From Piper betle (lineage: Eukaryota; Streptophyta; Magnoliopsida; Piperales; Piperaceae), in NCBI GenBank assembly GCA_033002965.1, contig JAURVB010013177.1:1-64000 (forward strand): a stretch of 64,000 nucleotides of DNA, in the 5' to 3' direction. Made by a program: the position numbers and the translations under genes. Numbering within the stretch: the first letter of the stretch is position 1; each line of letters opens with the position of its first letter. Below are positions 12,041-23,364 of this stretch, piece by piece. The notes under the pieces are model-generated. The model made no database searches. It was not told the origin of the DNA and worked only from the letters and a program-made list of their open reading frames with translations.

Positions 12041-15000
12041 CTATGACCCATGGATATAGAATATGCCCTTTCGTGATCCAATCCATGCACTCCAACTATG
12101 ATGACGCCTGAATGAATAGTTAATAATCCCATCATCTCCACTTCTAAACATTCGGCCAAATTCTGCAGCATGGACCATCAATTAAACAATGTACAACCTT
12201 TATAGAAACCCTTTTTTGCACAATCAGTTACATTGACATTAACACTCATTTCACCTGTGTTAACTTTTACAGAGTTAGAGTGGGTGCTGTATACCAAAAA
12301 GAAGAAAAGTAGGCACAGGATGTTACCTTCAACTCGTGACCAGTAGACATTTGACAGAGCAGAATCCGTCACTTCCGCATCAAATAGCATTTCTCCAGAC
12401 TTGATGCTCCAGAGACGCATATGCCCATCCTCACCACCTATTGAAAAATAATTAACCATTTATCATCAAGAGGAAAATGTGGATGCTTGAGATATCAATT
12501 GATACAAATATCTCACCAGACATGAGAAATGATTCAGATGGATCAACTCCCAGCCGTATATGGGAATGTGTGTTTATGTGTCCTTCACATGACTGAATAG
12601 CATTGCGACAGCACATGCGCTGATAATAAAGCTTGATCTGAATGAAGAATTACACAAAAAGGAACATCTTATTGTCTCGGTATTTTTTAATGCTGCCAGT
12701 GAATAAATAACTGTGGCATTAAGGAGAATACATAAAAGTAAAAACAGCAAATTACTTCAAATTATGGTACACAAATAGGTTGTTGAAATAATTAAGAATG
12801 CAACTTCAAAATGTAGTGCACTTCTAGTTCTGAAATTAAAAGAAAGAAAAAGAAAAGAATACAACAACAATAACAACAATTTAAACCACTGGAAAAAGAT
12901 ATGGTGCATCAGGAAAGCTCCCACACTATACAGTATACATAACTTAAAGAAACGTCATGTCTATAAATGATTCAAAGAAAAAGAAAAGACCAATTCCACA
13001 GTTTATGCTTTTCATGTTTGAATGAAGACAAAGTCCCAGGACTTTCAATTGACTTTCACCAGTGTGACCAATGTGAGTCAAAAACTTACTAATTGACTAA
13101 GTAATTCTATGACAATCAGGCCTCAAATGGATAACTGTTAGGACGCCTGAAAGACGACCACTCTCCTGCTAGTTAGAGTTAGAATTATTATCCTCAACAT
13201 GCAATCAGGGTGTTAACAATCTCCAAATGGACTGCTGGATACGTAGATCGGCTTGCATTTAAAGGTACATCCAAACTTTCCCCTAGGATTTACGAGGGGC
13301 CAAAAAGAGCTTATGCAAATAAAATAGTTCCAAAATGGACTCCTATACCTAATTCTTTTGAAGATTCAACAGTATCTAATGCTCCTTAAACCATTGAACT
13401 TTCAACAGTATCTAATGCTTCTTAAACCATTAAACTTTCAGATTTTAACATGAGTAGTCTTAAAGGTCACGATGAGATGAATTATTGGCCAAAGTTTGTC
13501 ATACATTTCTGTCCATGTCCTTATATCCAAGCATGAGCCAGTGTACTGTACATATGCTCTTTTGTGCATTATCATGCAAAAACCACAATGCTAATAGTTC
13601 TATAGAAACAAGATTTTGTGGAAAAGGGAACTGAGATCAAAGTCAAAACTGAAAATAACAAAACCCGACATAAACTCTCGAGTATTGGCATCCTAATTCT
13701 TAACATTAAATTTTCACAAACTTTTCTTTCCTCGACCTTCAAGAACATCTTTTAAAGCCTGAACAAAACAGATAAACAAATCGACTTTCAAAGTATTTAA
13801 GTACCAGAGAATACAAGAAATTTTTTGAGATAACTTTCAAGTTCACCAAAAGAGACTCAAAAAGGTAGATCAGGAATCAATATTGGTTTTTCAAACACAA
13901 AGTTGAATACTCACACTTCCATCCATAGAACTAGCCAAAAAATACGGGTCATAAGTCTGAAGAGTAACCAAGCTAAGCTGCAACAAAAAAATTTATCAAC
14001 TAAAATCATGTTTGTGTAAATGTAAGAAAAAATGACAACAGAATATAGAGTTTACGAGAAATACATTCTCAATATACCTGCAGACAGATGATGCCACACA
14101 AACAATACCCGAGCAAGCCATATTCCCTTTTAACTGAAGAAAGAGAATTTATTTATGCACAAAAGACAAAACAGAAAACCAAACTAATAATGCAAACACC
14201 AATAGAACATTTTCCACACTTTAAGCCATTGCTGAGATGAAATCTGAAAATTACTATCCGGGAAGGGTCGGTTTTTGCTCCTAGAATGAGGAATCGAAGA
14301 CCTATGAACTACAATATGTTTTTGTGATTCTGGCTTCTGGTGAATGTCAATAGCAGCTACTTTGCCATTTCTAAATCCACAGAGAAGAGCATTTCCCTGC
14401 AAGAAGATATTTACAATGAATATACCAAAAAATAGCAAACTATGGCAATATAGGAAGGCTCAAAGCATTTCAATGACAAGTTTTTTCGATAAAAAATGAG
14501 CATAAAAAGCTCCCATGATCACGTAGTGTATTTATCTAACCGATGGATCAAACTGTTGAGACAACATATCACTCTTACTGTGGCAAACCCATGTGAGTGC
14601 TCCATTTTCTAAATTTATCAGTGCAGCTCCCGAATTCATTCCTGAAAATTAAAAATATTGAACAAGTAGACTGAGAACAATTGCGAGAGGAGTATTTTCA
14701 TGATGTTAACCTATTAATGAAGTAATTAGTTTGGAAAGATTAAAAAGAACATAGATGTACCAACTGAAGCAAGCGTTCCATTTGGTTGGCAATCAGCAGT
14801 CCATATAGTATAAGGCAGCGATTTAATTCGACACATTCTTCTTTGCAGTGTAGGATTACCTTGGCTATGATCAAGTGGTGATTCAAGACTTAGAAGGCAA
14901 ACAGATCCACCACTTATTCCAGATCCGAGTGTGGTCACACTATTCTAATTAGTCAGGTCTTACTTGCATCCAAAGTTGGTTATTGCCTTATTAGATGCAA

Positions 15001-17541
15001 CATCAAAGCATGTGATAACATTTGAGTAAACATAGACTTAAAATGAAAAGAAAGTTCTCATGCTATTGGAAATCCAGTTACAAAACCACAATTTCTGTCT
15101 TTTGTCATAAAAAATAACAAGAAAGCTGCACGCCAGCTTTCTGACACAGTGTATTAAAGAGAGCATAAACTAAGTGGAAAGTGATCTTGCATTAGACACA
15201 GTTACCCAAATATATCTACGAGTTCAATAGGGCGGTAACATTTTCCATGCTTGTATGACAATGCACAGAAAGAAGACTATGGAAAAACTATCCGAATTTG
15301 TGAATTGAAAAGATAAAACAGTTTTGTCGAAATAATGAGGTGCATTCTGGACCCTCACAATTTATGGTGATGACAGAAGTAGCCATTTGACGACCTCTAA
15401 ATAAATAGATTCTAAAATGTTATGAGATTAAACAAAATGCATTAAGAAAAAGGTGCCACAATGAGAGAAAATTTTCTGTAATAGGATACAGAATGAGCTG
15501 CTTGTCCAAAGAATCATTAACTTCTTCGCAATAGCTTCTAGCATTCTTTATGCAAGATACGTTAGATAGTACCAACGCTCCATTACGGTTGTGAACTGCT
15601 CCAGCTACATAATGGCACTTCAGTTTGTCCTTTGAAGTGGGTGGCCACACACAATCCGGCAAGCACATAACTCCAACCTTAAAATCTGACTCAGGATTTC
15701 CAATTTCAAAAAGACTGCAAAACATAGCGCATAAGAACATAGAAGGGCAGCCCGGTGCACAAAGGCTCTCACATGTGCAGAGTCCAAGAAGGGGTCAGAC
15801 CACAAGGATCTATTGTAACAGCCTTACCCTGCATTAGCAGGAGGCTAGTTTCACGACTCAAACCCGTGACCTCTTGGTCACACAACCACAACTCTTACAA
15901 ATTGCACAAAGGCATCCCTTCATAGTGCATAAGAACATCTAGTGAAATTTTTGCTAGTCCCTTTCGTTACAAATATGTATCAATGGGTAGATAATTAAGA
16001 AATTGCACCAAGCTAACTAATGGGTGTAAAACTGGAGTAAATATTGTTAGGGTCCCTCATCATACGATGAATATGAGAATACATGCAACTACATGGAGGA
16101 TTGTAAAGACATGGATTTATTTGAAGAGGTACGAGGGATTCGAAAAGAATGGTTGAAGATGATGAATATTTAGTATTGTGGCTCTTCGTATCTACGAGGC
16201 TGGTTTTCGTTGTCTATAAATATGTAGTTGTATTGTGAGTAAAATAGAGTAGAGTTGAATTGAAGAGAGTACACAAGTAAGAGTATGTGAAGTTGTGATG
16301 TATTTCTAATTGGAGGTGTGTTCGTTTTAGAGATGAGTGTTAAGAGATTGTGAGTTGTTTCCAATTAGAGAGTGTGAGGATTTCACAATTGAGTGATTGT
16401 GTACTTATTATTGGTAATAATTGATGATTTGTGATTTTTAGTATATTTTGAGATTACCAAATTATTGTGTGTTTTATTGAATATTGTTAAGTACTTGTTA
16501 AGGCATATCAAGAAGTTCAGGGATTTCTTTTTGGGTGTTAAAAACCCATCAAGTGGTATCAGAGCTTGGGTACGGGCCCAAAGGGCCCAACAAATATGAT
16601 AGAAAAAGAGGAGCGGAAGGAGGAGGAAAAAAAGGGACACCATTGAAAGAACAGTAAGTACATTGCAAATTATCAACTTTAATGTCTAATACAACTGATT
16701 GAAAGGAAAATTCATTGCGTGTAGAGAGAAGTAAGAAAGATAAGTGCATTTTAAAGCCAAGCTTCCACCTTTTACCTTAAAGTTCCACTCATACTGCCCA
16801 CAAGTAAAGCTCTTGTTTTTCTGTGCCCAAAAGATGTTTGAACATCTATATCAAATTCTTCAACAGCAGAATCAGATTTTCCTTCTGTCCCTTGGTATTC
16901 CCAAACCTGATGGGCAAATTATTACGATATCAAGGAATATTCAAATATCTGAAGAGAAGAAACAAGCATCGAGAACTGCCAACATGCATGTTGAAACGAA
17001 CATAATGGAATATAGTGTACCACCACAAAATCAAAAAAAGTAAGCATACAACTTCGCATCAATTCTAATGATAAAAATAAATGCGCAACTAATAACAGAT
17101 GGTACAGACACGCCATATAAACAAGGCATCATTGAGGTAAAACTGAGGAAAAAAGACATGAAAAATTGAAACACCACGCAGATCACATACAAATAAATCT
17201 TACAAGGATGGCTAGTCAAAGTTATTGGCTACAATACAAATACTCATAATTTTCACAGACAATCACACCTAGAAAAATGATTATAAAATACATAGAGTTC
17301 AATGATCATGAAAAGATGCTTTCGTATTTCTTCATTAGTGGTCATTAAACATTTTTGTAGGTGAAAAAAGCATTGCAAGTAGTTTACATACAGTTGGATG
17401 AGACAAGAGCAGGTTCTCATACTCCTGCTGAAAGCTCTTCTTCTGCTTGCTTATGCGAAGAGTGTTTCTGCACAACTCTCTGCTAAGTAAAAGATCATGT
17501 CTTTTAGAGACTTTCCTCCCAGCGTAGACATCTTTATTGTT
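12041..17541 (-). CDS. DCAF4/WDR21-like WD-repeat protein, 5' end not found
   Basis: Probable substrate receptor of a CUL4-DDB1 ubiquitin ligase, by family. In transcription order I read exons 17392-17541, 16776-16906, 15561-15714, 14761-14944, 14541-14641, 14220-14396, 14078-14133, 13915-13972, 12517-12637, 12327-12437 and 12041-12162. They total 1365 bases (454 codons plus TAG at 12041-12043), and every junction is compatible in phase. Diagnostic segments in order are WEYQGTEG, GSMSGTL, SVCLLSLESP, SKSDMLSQQFDPS, GNALLCGFRNGKVAAIDI, YDPYFLASSMDGS, IKLYYQRM, EGHINTHSHIRLGVDPSE and SGGEDGHMRLWSIKSG, the last being a clear WD blade. This order matches animal DCAF4. The expected N-terminal exon (a GFYYDPE-like motif) was not found up to 20.3 kb, so the 5' end is either distant or lost. 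The donor after 14220 (gtgtgg) and the 3' end of the 15561 exon are the weakest junctions. Confidence 0.8.
15741..15920 (-). mobile_element. Au-like tRNA-derived SINE
   Basis: Read on the minus strand, the element has the tRNA-like head (a B-box-like gggtttgagtcgtg after accaagaggtcac), the body word gcagggtaaggctg and the tail caccgggctgccctt, which is the layout of plant Au SINEs. It is flanked by an 18-bp target duplication with one mismatch: catagcgcataagaacat at 15723-15740 and catagtgcataagaacat at 15921-15938. It sits in an intron of the DCAF4-like gene in the same orientation. Its 3' end is only about 25 bases upstream of the 3' splice site of exon 15561-15714. Confidence 0.9.
16045..16592 (+). 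mobile_element. LTR retrotransposon derivative (LTR plus primer-binding site)
   Basis: An LTR begins TGTTAGGGTCCC at 16045 and ends acccatca at about 16551. A primer-binding site complementary to initiator-Met tRNA (tggtatcagagc, 16553-16564) follows. Only about 28 bases later the sequence reads gcccaaca and then aatat, matching the aatat at 16040-16044 just before the LTR. So the 5-bp target duplication (16040-16044 and 16593-16597) bounds an element that has lost almost all its interior and its second LTR. The LTR is the same family, in opposite orientation, as the solo LTR at 32702-34039. It lies antisense in an intron of the DCAF4-like gene. Confidence 0.75.
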
Positions 17542-18466
17542 CTGCAACACGAAGAACACAAAATAAATTTAAAAAACCCCTATTCCACTATCGACAACTA
17601 GAAAGGTTAATGCAGGCAGCTAAATGAAAATTTTTCTATTAGGGTCCTTTTGCTTGGCAAAAAAATAAATGTAAAATATACAAAAATTTTAAGTGGTCAA
17701 CCTTTGGGAAAGCAATACATATTTAATGTAATCTATAACCAGTAAAAAACTAATAGCAACAAGTCCATTCCCCACGACAACTGAGCAATGCTAATCTGCT
17801 TTACGGTGAATAATGTTGTAATAAGGACCTAATCAGCAAATAACATATCACTACCCATTAAAAGTTCCGAATGGCAATTTCAAAGCTTTCTTCCTGTCGA
17901 TTGGGTCTTACAGCAAAGACATACACCGTAACTTTTATCCATTGTTAAGCAATAACCGCTTCTCACCCGAGTGCATTGAGTGATTAGTCATTGCAAAAAA
18001 TAAAAACAAGGAACAATGGAAGCCAATGCTACAGACAGTTAATTGAAGAATTCAATCTTATCAATCAACCCAAGATTGAACACAACACAACTACATGCCC
18101 GACTGCCACAAGCATATAAAACAACACTCCACCTCCATGTCGATATCATAAATTATCCAAAACGCCCACCTTAGGTGAAAAAGTAAAGGTTAAGATAGAT
18201 AAAAAGTCGAAAGAGAAAGGAGTTTTGGTGACAAAGAAAGTGATTCTAATAATAAAGTGTAAGTGTATCATCTATCATAGACGTGGCTAAACCTTAATTA
18301 AATAGAATGGGAAAGATTATGTTATCGACATGGAGGTGGAGGAAAGAGTGTTGTATAAGTTCTAGATCTCTAAATAATTTCCAAATATCTCAAATATATT
18401 GTTCAATTTTCACACTACCATGTTCCCCTAGGTTGACCATGTTTGTCATGATATATATATATATAT

Positions 18467-18702
18467 ATTGGAAAATTATTCTACTCGGGTGCAGAAAATT
18501 TTTTTATGTTCCCTAGCGTTTGGGTCGTCCGATTACAAAGACGAACTATATTTAAAAAAAAATGATCTAAGGCCTCCGATTACAAGGACGGCCGAGATCA
18601 CATTTTAAAGGAAGTATATCTGGGCCATCCTTGTAATCGGATGGCCTAAAAGTGCGGGGTGCCAAAAAAATTTTCTACGCCCGGTGCGGAATAACCAATC
18701 TC
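18467..18702. mobile_element. Foldback MITE with imperfect long inverted arms
   Basis: The left end ggaaaattattct...cgggtgcagaaaattttttt mirrors the reverse complement of the right end, which reads ggttattccgcaccgggcgtagaaaattttttt. Inner arms pair as well: gattacaaggacggcc at about 18580 against ggccatccttgtaatcgg at about 18624. The transcript would form one long hairpin. TA microsatellites flank both sides, which fits insertion into TA-rich DNA. No transposase is present, so it would be non-autonomous. Confidence 0.7.
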
Positions 18703-18704
18703 AT

Positions 18705-18705
<1 letters not shown>

Positions 18706-18747
<42 letters not shown>
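18706..18747. repeat. (AT)n microsatellite
   Basis: A run of about 20 AT units lies next to the right end of the foldback MITE; a shorter AT run sits at its left end (18452-18469). Confidence 0.9.
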
Positions 18748-18750
<3 letters not shown>

Positions 18751-20482
18751 AATAATAATAATAATAACTTGTTATCAAACTCAATTCTTAACTGAAATAT
18801 ATTTTATATTTTACTTGCTTAAAATAAAAAATATTATATTATTACAACAATTATAAAAATTAAATGTAAAACATTACCAGCATATTTAAAGCAGAAAAAA
18901 TGTTTTTTTCAAAAAAATTAAGTGTTTTTTTATATTACTTAGTACAAGAGAATCAAAATTAATTATTAAAAAAATATAATGACAAGTAGAGCAAATCATT
19001 TCGTCGGTTTGGATAAAACTAAACTAGCCACTTACCCAATCAACTAAATTGAAGCAATTTAGTTAACTGAACAAAAATTAAATTACAATTAATAACAAAA
19101 CTGACTAAACTGAACTAATTCAATTTGATTTAGTTTTAACTAAACTAGCAAAGCTAACCAAAACAATAAATAATACTTTTTTGTATTAATAGTATTCATT
19201 CTTTAATGTTCACTTTGATTATTTTCAAGTTTTATTTGTGAAATAAAAAATTATTAGCACACATTTAGAAATAATTACAAACTTATTATGAAAAGTTATT
19301 TAAATAATGTTTTAATTTGAGATATTGTATAATAGGTAAACAATATATAATATATTAAATTTCCATCTCAATAAATAAATTGTTTTCAATAAATAAAACT
19401 AAGATAATAATTTTATAAGCCTTTGATATATCATGATGACTAAAAATACATAATCACACATGTACAATATTGAAGAAAGAAAATAAGCAAAGTTATCTGA
19501 ATAAGATTTTTTTTGTTTATTAGTTTAGTTGATTTGATTGGTTTCGACCGAAAACCGATCTAACCGCTGAAACAAGTTTAGTTGATTTTCGATTTCGACC
19601 AAATTAAACTAGCACCGAACTTAATTATAGCAATAAGTTTGGTTAGGTTGGTTTGGTCGGTTAGACTAAACTTCTGCTAATAAAATTCTTTTGTTTTAAA
19701 AAACTTTTTTTATAGGGTGGCCGCCGACCAATCCCAATCCTGAGTGCGGCCGATCATGACCTAGGTGTCCGAATCGCAGCCTTAAGTAAGGAGATTTACT
19801 AAAATTTTTATTTTTAAATTTAAATCTAGTTAAGGGTATTTAAGAGTGTTTACAATTTCCCCCTTCTTAATTATACTTAGGTTTTTTCACTAAGGGCTTG
19901 CCCTTTCCTAATAAAAAACTCAAGCACAATTTATTTATTTATTTTATTTTAAAAAAAATCAAGGTCCAACCCTTCCCCTCCGCCGCCCTCTTCTCCTTCT
20001 ATCGCCCGCGCTCATTCTTCTCCTTCTCTCGTTCTCTTTCCCGACCCATCCATTCATAGACTCCGACCGTCAAAACGTTACCTTTCTTTCATTCGACGAC
20101 AACGTTCCAACTCTTCCACCAAACCGACCATTTCATTTAGAGGGATGAAAAAGTAAGGTAAATTTTCATGGTTTCCTGTTTGAGCACACCATCTGCTCCC
20201 GTGCTTACCCTCATATTTGTTTCGCAGATGATTTACTTGTTGTGAACACCTTCTTCTTTTTGTTTTTGTTTTTTCGGGTGGGAGGAGCTTCACTCTTCCT
20301 CTGCACCTCCTATTTTCAAAGGCTTATACTACTACTACCCGCATTTGTTACACTTTTTTAAAAAATATTTGACCCGATCCGGACCTCTATTAGCCCAAGG
20401 TGATAAGAATTAGATTTCAATTAGTAAACGAAGGGTGAAAGAAGACTACTACTACATACTACAGAGTGCTTGTTGTTGGTCC

Positions 20483-23364
20483 ATGATGTGGGCAGCAAGA
20501 AACATCCTCCGCCAGTGTTCCAGATCCGTATCCATTCTTCAGACCCGGTAGCTCCTGAGTTTTTTTTTTTTTGGCTTTTCTTACCTGTATGTGACTCTCA
20601 TATCACCACTTGGCCTTCCTTCTCCTTTCAGCTTATCCGAGGTATGCTTCAACCGGGCACATGTACCAGTAGCAATTGATGGGACTCGGTTTGGTTTGGA
20701 TGGAAGTGCTCATGTCATTGGTTCTGATGAGTCCCGCCAATTGTCGACATTGGCAGGAAGGAGCATGCGGAGTAAGGTCGAAAAAGGATGAGAAGGGAGA
20801 CTGGCACTACGCTGAGGGAGATTCGGCGTGCCAAGAAATTGAGGAAGAAATTGATGACCGATGAAGAGAGGCTCTTATACAATCTTAGACGAGTATGCCA
20901 TTTGCAACTTTTTGACAATTGATACTTTTTGCTATCATGCTGTGAGTCGGATCTTTGGAGAAAAAATGATACTTGTGTTTTCTTTTTCTTTAATCATGTT
21001 CTTCTTTTCCTTGAGTTTGACCACTGAAATTGACTTTAAATAATTATGGAGAGAAATTCTACCCTACTTTTCATGGGTTTTATTTTGTTGATGTGTACAT
21101 ATTGTTCATTGGATAGAGGAATACCTTGGTGTTCACTTGAAAAATGAATAAGTTAATGGATGTAAATGAAATTGCTGATCTGAACGTAGAAAGGCAGGAT
21201 GGAATTACCTATTAACCTACCAGATTTATCTGGGGAAATCTAATTGGCACGTTGAACTTGGAAAGTACAGACGAGAGCACTATGTTTTGTTCGAATTTCT
21301 CTGTTTCTGTAACTATTTGGAAGCAAGATTTGCATGCTACTTGTTTCTTCCTTGTTGCATGGCTTTGTATAATTTTCTTATGGATATTTGGGCTGCATTT
21401 GTGGTGAGATTGTTGGTTACTCTTTTTGTTTGATGATTTCTCAACGTTTGTTTCTTTGTCAAATGTCGTATAGGCAAAGAAGAAAGTAGCTTTGTTGCTG
21501 CAAAAACTGAAAAAATATGAGCTGCCTGAATTACCCACTCCTCGGCATGACCCAGAGTTGTTAACTCCTGAGCAACTTCAGGCGTACAAGAAAATTGGGT
21601 TTAGAAACAGAAATTATGTTCCTGTTGGGGTACGGGGAGTTTTTGGAGGTGTTGTCCAAAACATGCATCTTCATTGGAAGTTCCATGAAACAGTGCAAGT
21701 TTGTTGTGACAATTTTCCAAAAGAGAAAATAAAAGAGATGGCTACTATGCTTGCAAGACTGAGTGGTGGAATTGTGGTTAATATACATGATGTGAAGACA
21801 ATAATTATGTTTCGCGGTCGCAACTATAGGCAGCCAAAGAATCTTATACCAATAAATACGCTCACCAAAAGAAAGGTATGCTGTGTTTACCTTAATGTCT
21901 ATTTGGTATGTTGTTTACGAATGATATTGTATTTCTTAGTTCAAATTGTGCCTTCTTTATTTTATTGGAGTTTGATTTTTAGTTCTCTTGCATTTACTTT
22001 GCAAAGGTGCTAGACTGTCCATCATTTGCAATCTGCAACCATTTATCTGAAGTTCCTATCGTTGCTAATTGAAGTTTGCAGGGACTTATCAGCTGTTGGA
22101 ATCACTTTTGCGTCTGGGCTTATTATTCTGTGTGTGTGAGTTTGTGCGTATGTGTATGTTTTCTATTTTAGAAAGCTCCTTGCTCATTGGAATTTGTGAT
22201 CTTGGCTTTCTCATTATTTTATAGAAAATGAAGTTTTGACCTTTTACATTTATCTGTAGCGAGTAGCAAGATCTGGTGTTATGCCGGTTAGCAATCGCCA
22301 TTATGATTTAAAATAATCCCTCTGATTGCTGTTGCTGTTTATGAGCAAATTAATTTCATTTTTTGATATCTTCATTTAATTTGCTTTAATTGGTTTTAAG
22401 TATTTTTGAAGATACTATCTTTTTGGATTACTTCTTGTGACTATATCGGTTATGAATACTGAGAATGCAGGCATTATTCAAAGCAAGATTTGAACAAGCT
22501 CTTGATTCCCAGAAGCTTAACATTAAAAAAATAGAGCAGCAGCTTCGCAGGACGGGTGTAAACCCTGAGGATCCTGTAGCCATGGCTAGCATACAAAGAG
22601 TAGCTTCAACATTTTTTAGGGCTATTGATGAGAAACAAGGCACTCCATATGTCTTCCATGGCGACAAGCAACCTGTCCGAAGACTGGGTTCTGAAGAAAT
22701 TTCTGACGCACGTGAAGAACAGGAGGCACTTTCAGAGGATAGTGACCAAGAAGAGCTTGACAGATTTATAGCTGAGATAGAAGATGCAGCTGACCGTGAA
22801 TTTGAAGAAGAGGAAGCAAAGGAGAAAGAAGAGGTGAGTAAGATGAGATATTGGAACAGGGAAGAAATGATAGGTCACGGAAGAAGAGATTTTGGAAATG
22901 GTGATTCTGACAGCGAGCTGGGGGGCAGAACCAAAACTAGGCATGGAAGAAGGGCCTTTGACAGTGGGAACTCAGAAGATGAGGTTGACGGAGATGTACA
23001 ATATGGGGAAGATTTTGAGACTGATTCAGAAGATGAAAATAGGTGGAAAGGGAAAAACTGCACTAGTAATAGGCCTCGAAAGGATGAAAAATGGGAAAGC
23101 GAGGACGAAATTTCTTTAGCCTCAGTGGATGATGATTCAGATAGTATGAGTGATTTATCTAATAGTGGTGACATGGATGACTGGCAAATGTCAGGTAATC
23201 GGAATGATGAGAAATGGGGGCATGTTCTGACCAGAAGTAATGAAGGCAATAAGGGCAAAGAAAATCTTGACACCAGTGATGAGAAATTAAATGAAGAACG
23301 GAAACAGTTCAAAGGATCACGGAACAATGAGTTTGATTATTATAGCAGCGATGATGAGCGGTAA
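20483..23364 (+). CDS. CRM (CRS1/YhbY) domain RNA-binding protein, probably organellar (one frameshift)
   Basis: Four exons: 20483-20547, 20632-20892, 21474-21875 and 22471-23364. The predicted product is about 540 residues. The start MMWAARNILRQCSRSVSIL is a typical basic, Ser-rich organelle-targeting presequence (inference). Exon 3 holds the CRM core: a PELLTPEQLQAYKKIGF helix, the GVRGVFGG loop (GxxG type), VVQNMHLHWK and the strand-helix up to MFRGRNY. Exon 4 continues LTKRKALFKARFEQAL and ends in a long acidic Asp/Glu/Ser tail. The layout resembles small plant CRM proteins such as Arabidopsis At3g27550 (from memory). These proteins bind introns or ribosomal RNA in organelles. Exon 2 needs one extra A in the run gtcgaaaaagg (about 20780-20788) to keep frame; without it the frame hits TGA at once. 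All other junctions are phase-consistent. Confidence 0.85.

Larger units (their letters stand above)
17542..20482. other. Repeat-rich spacer upstream of two divergent genes
   Basis: This contains the missing or absent 5' part of the minus-strand DCAF4-like gene and the 5' flank of the plus-strand CRM gene. About 18990-19680 is a diverged element rich in ctaaact/ggtttggtcggtt words. A C/T-rich stretch at about 19970-20060 looks like promoter or leader sequence. I could not assign an exon in it on either strand. Confidence 0.5.

Noticed and set aside
15800..15920. Possible tRNA gene on the minus strand
   Set aside because: The tRNA-like boxes belong to the head of the Au-like SINE; the rest of the cloverleaf is degenerate and the copy has SINE ends and a target duplication.
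20078..20293. Minus-strand frame MKLLPPEKTKTKRR as first exon of the DCAF4-like gene
   Set aside because: It has no resemblance to the DCAF4 N-terminus and no donor that fits the phase of the next exon; it overlaps a C/T-rich promoter-like stretch.
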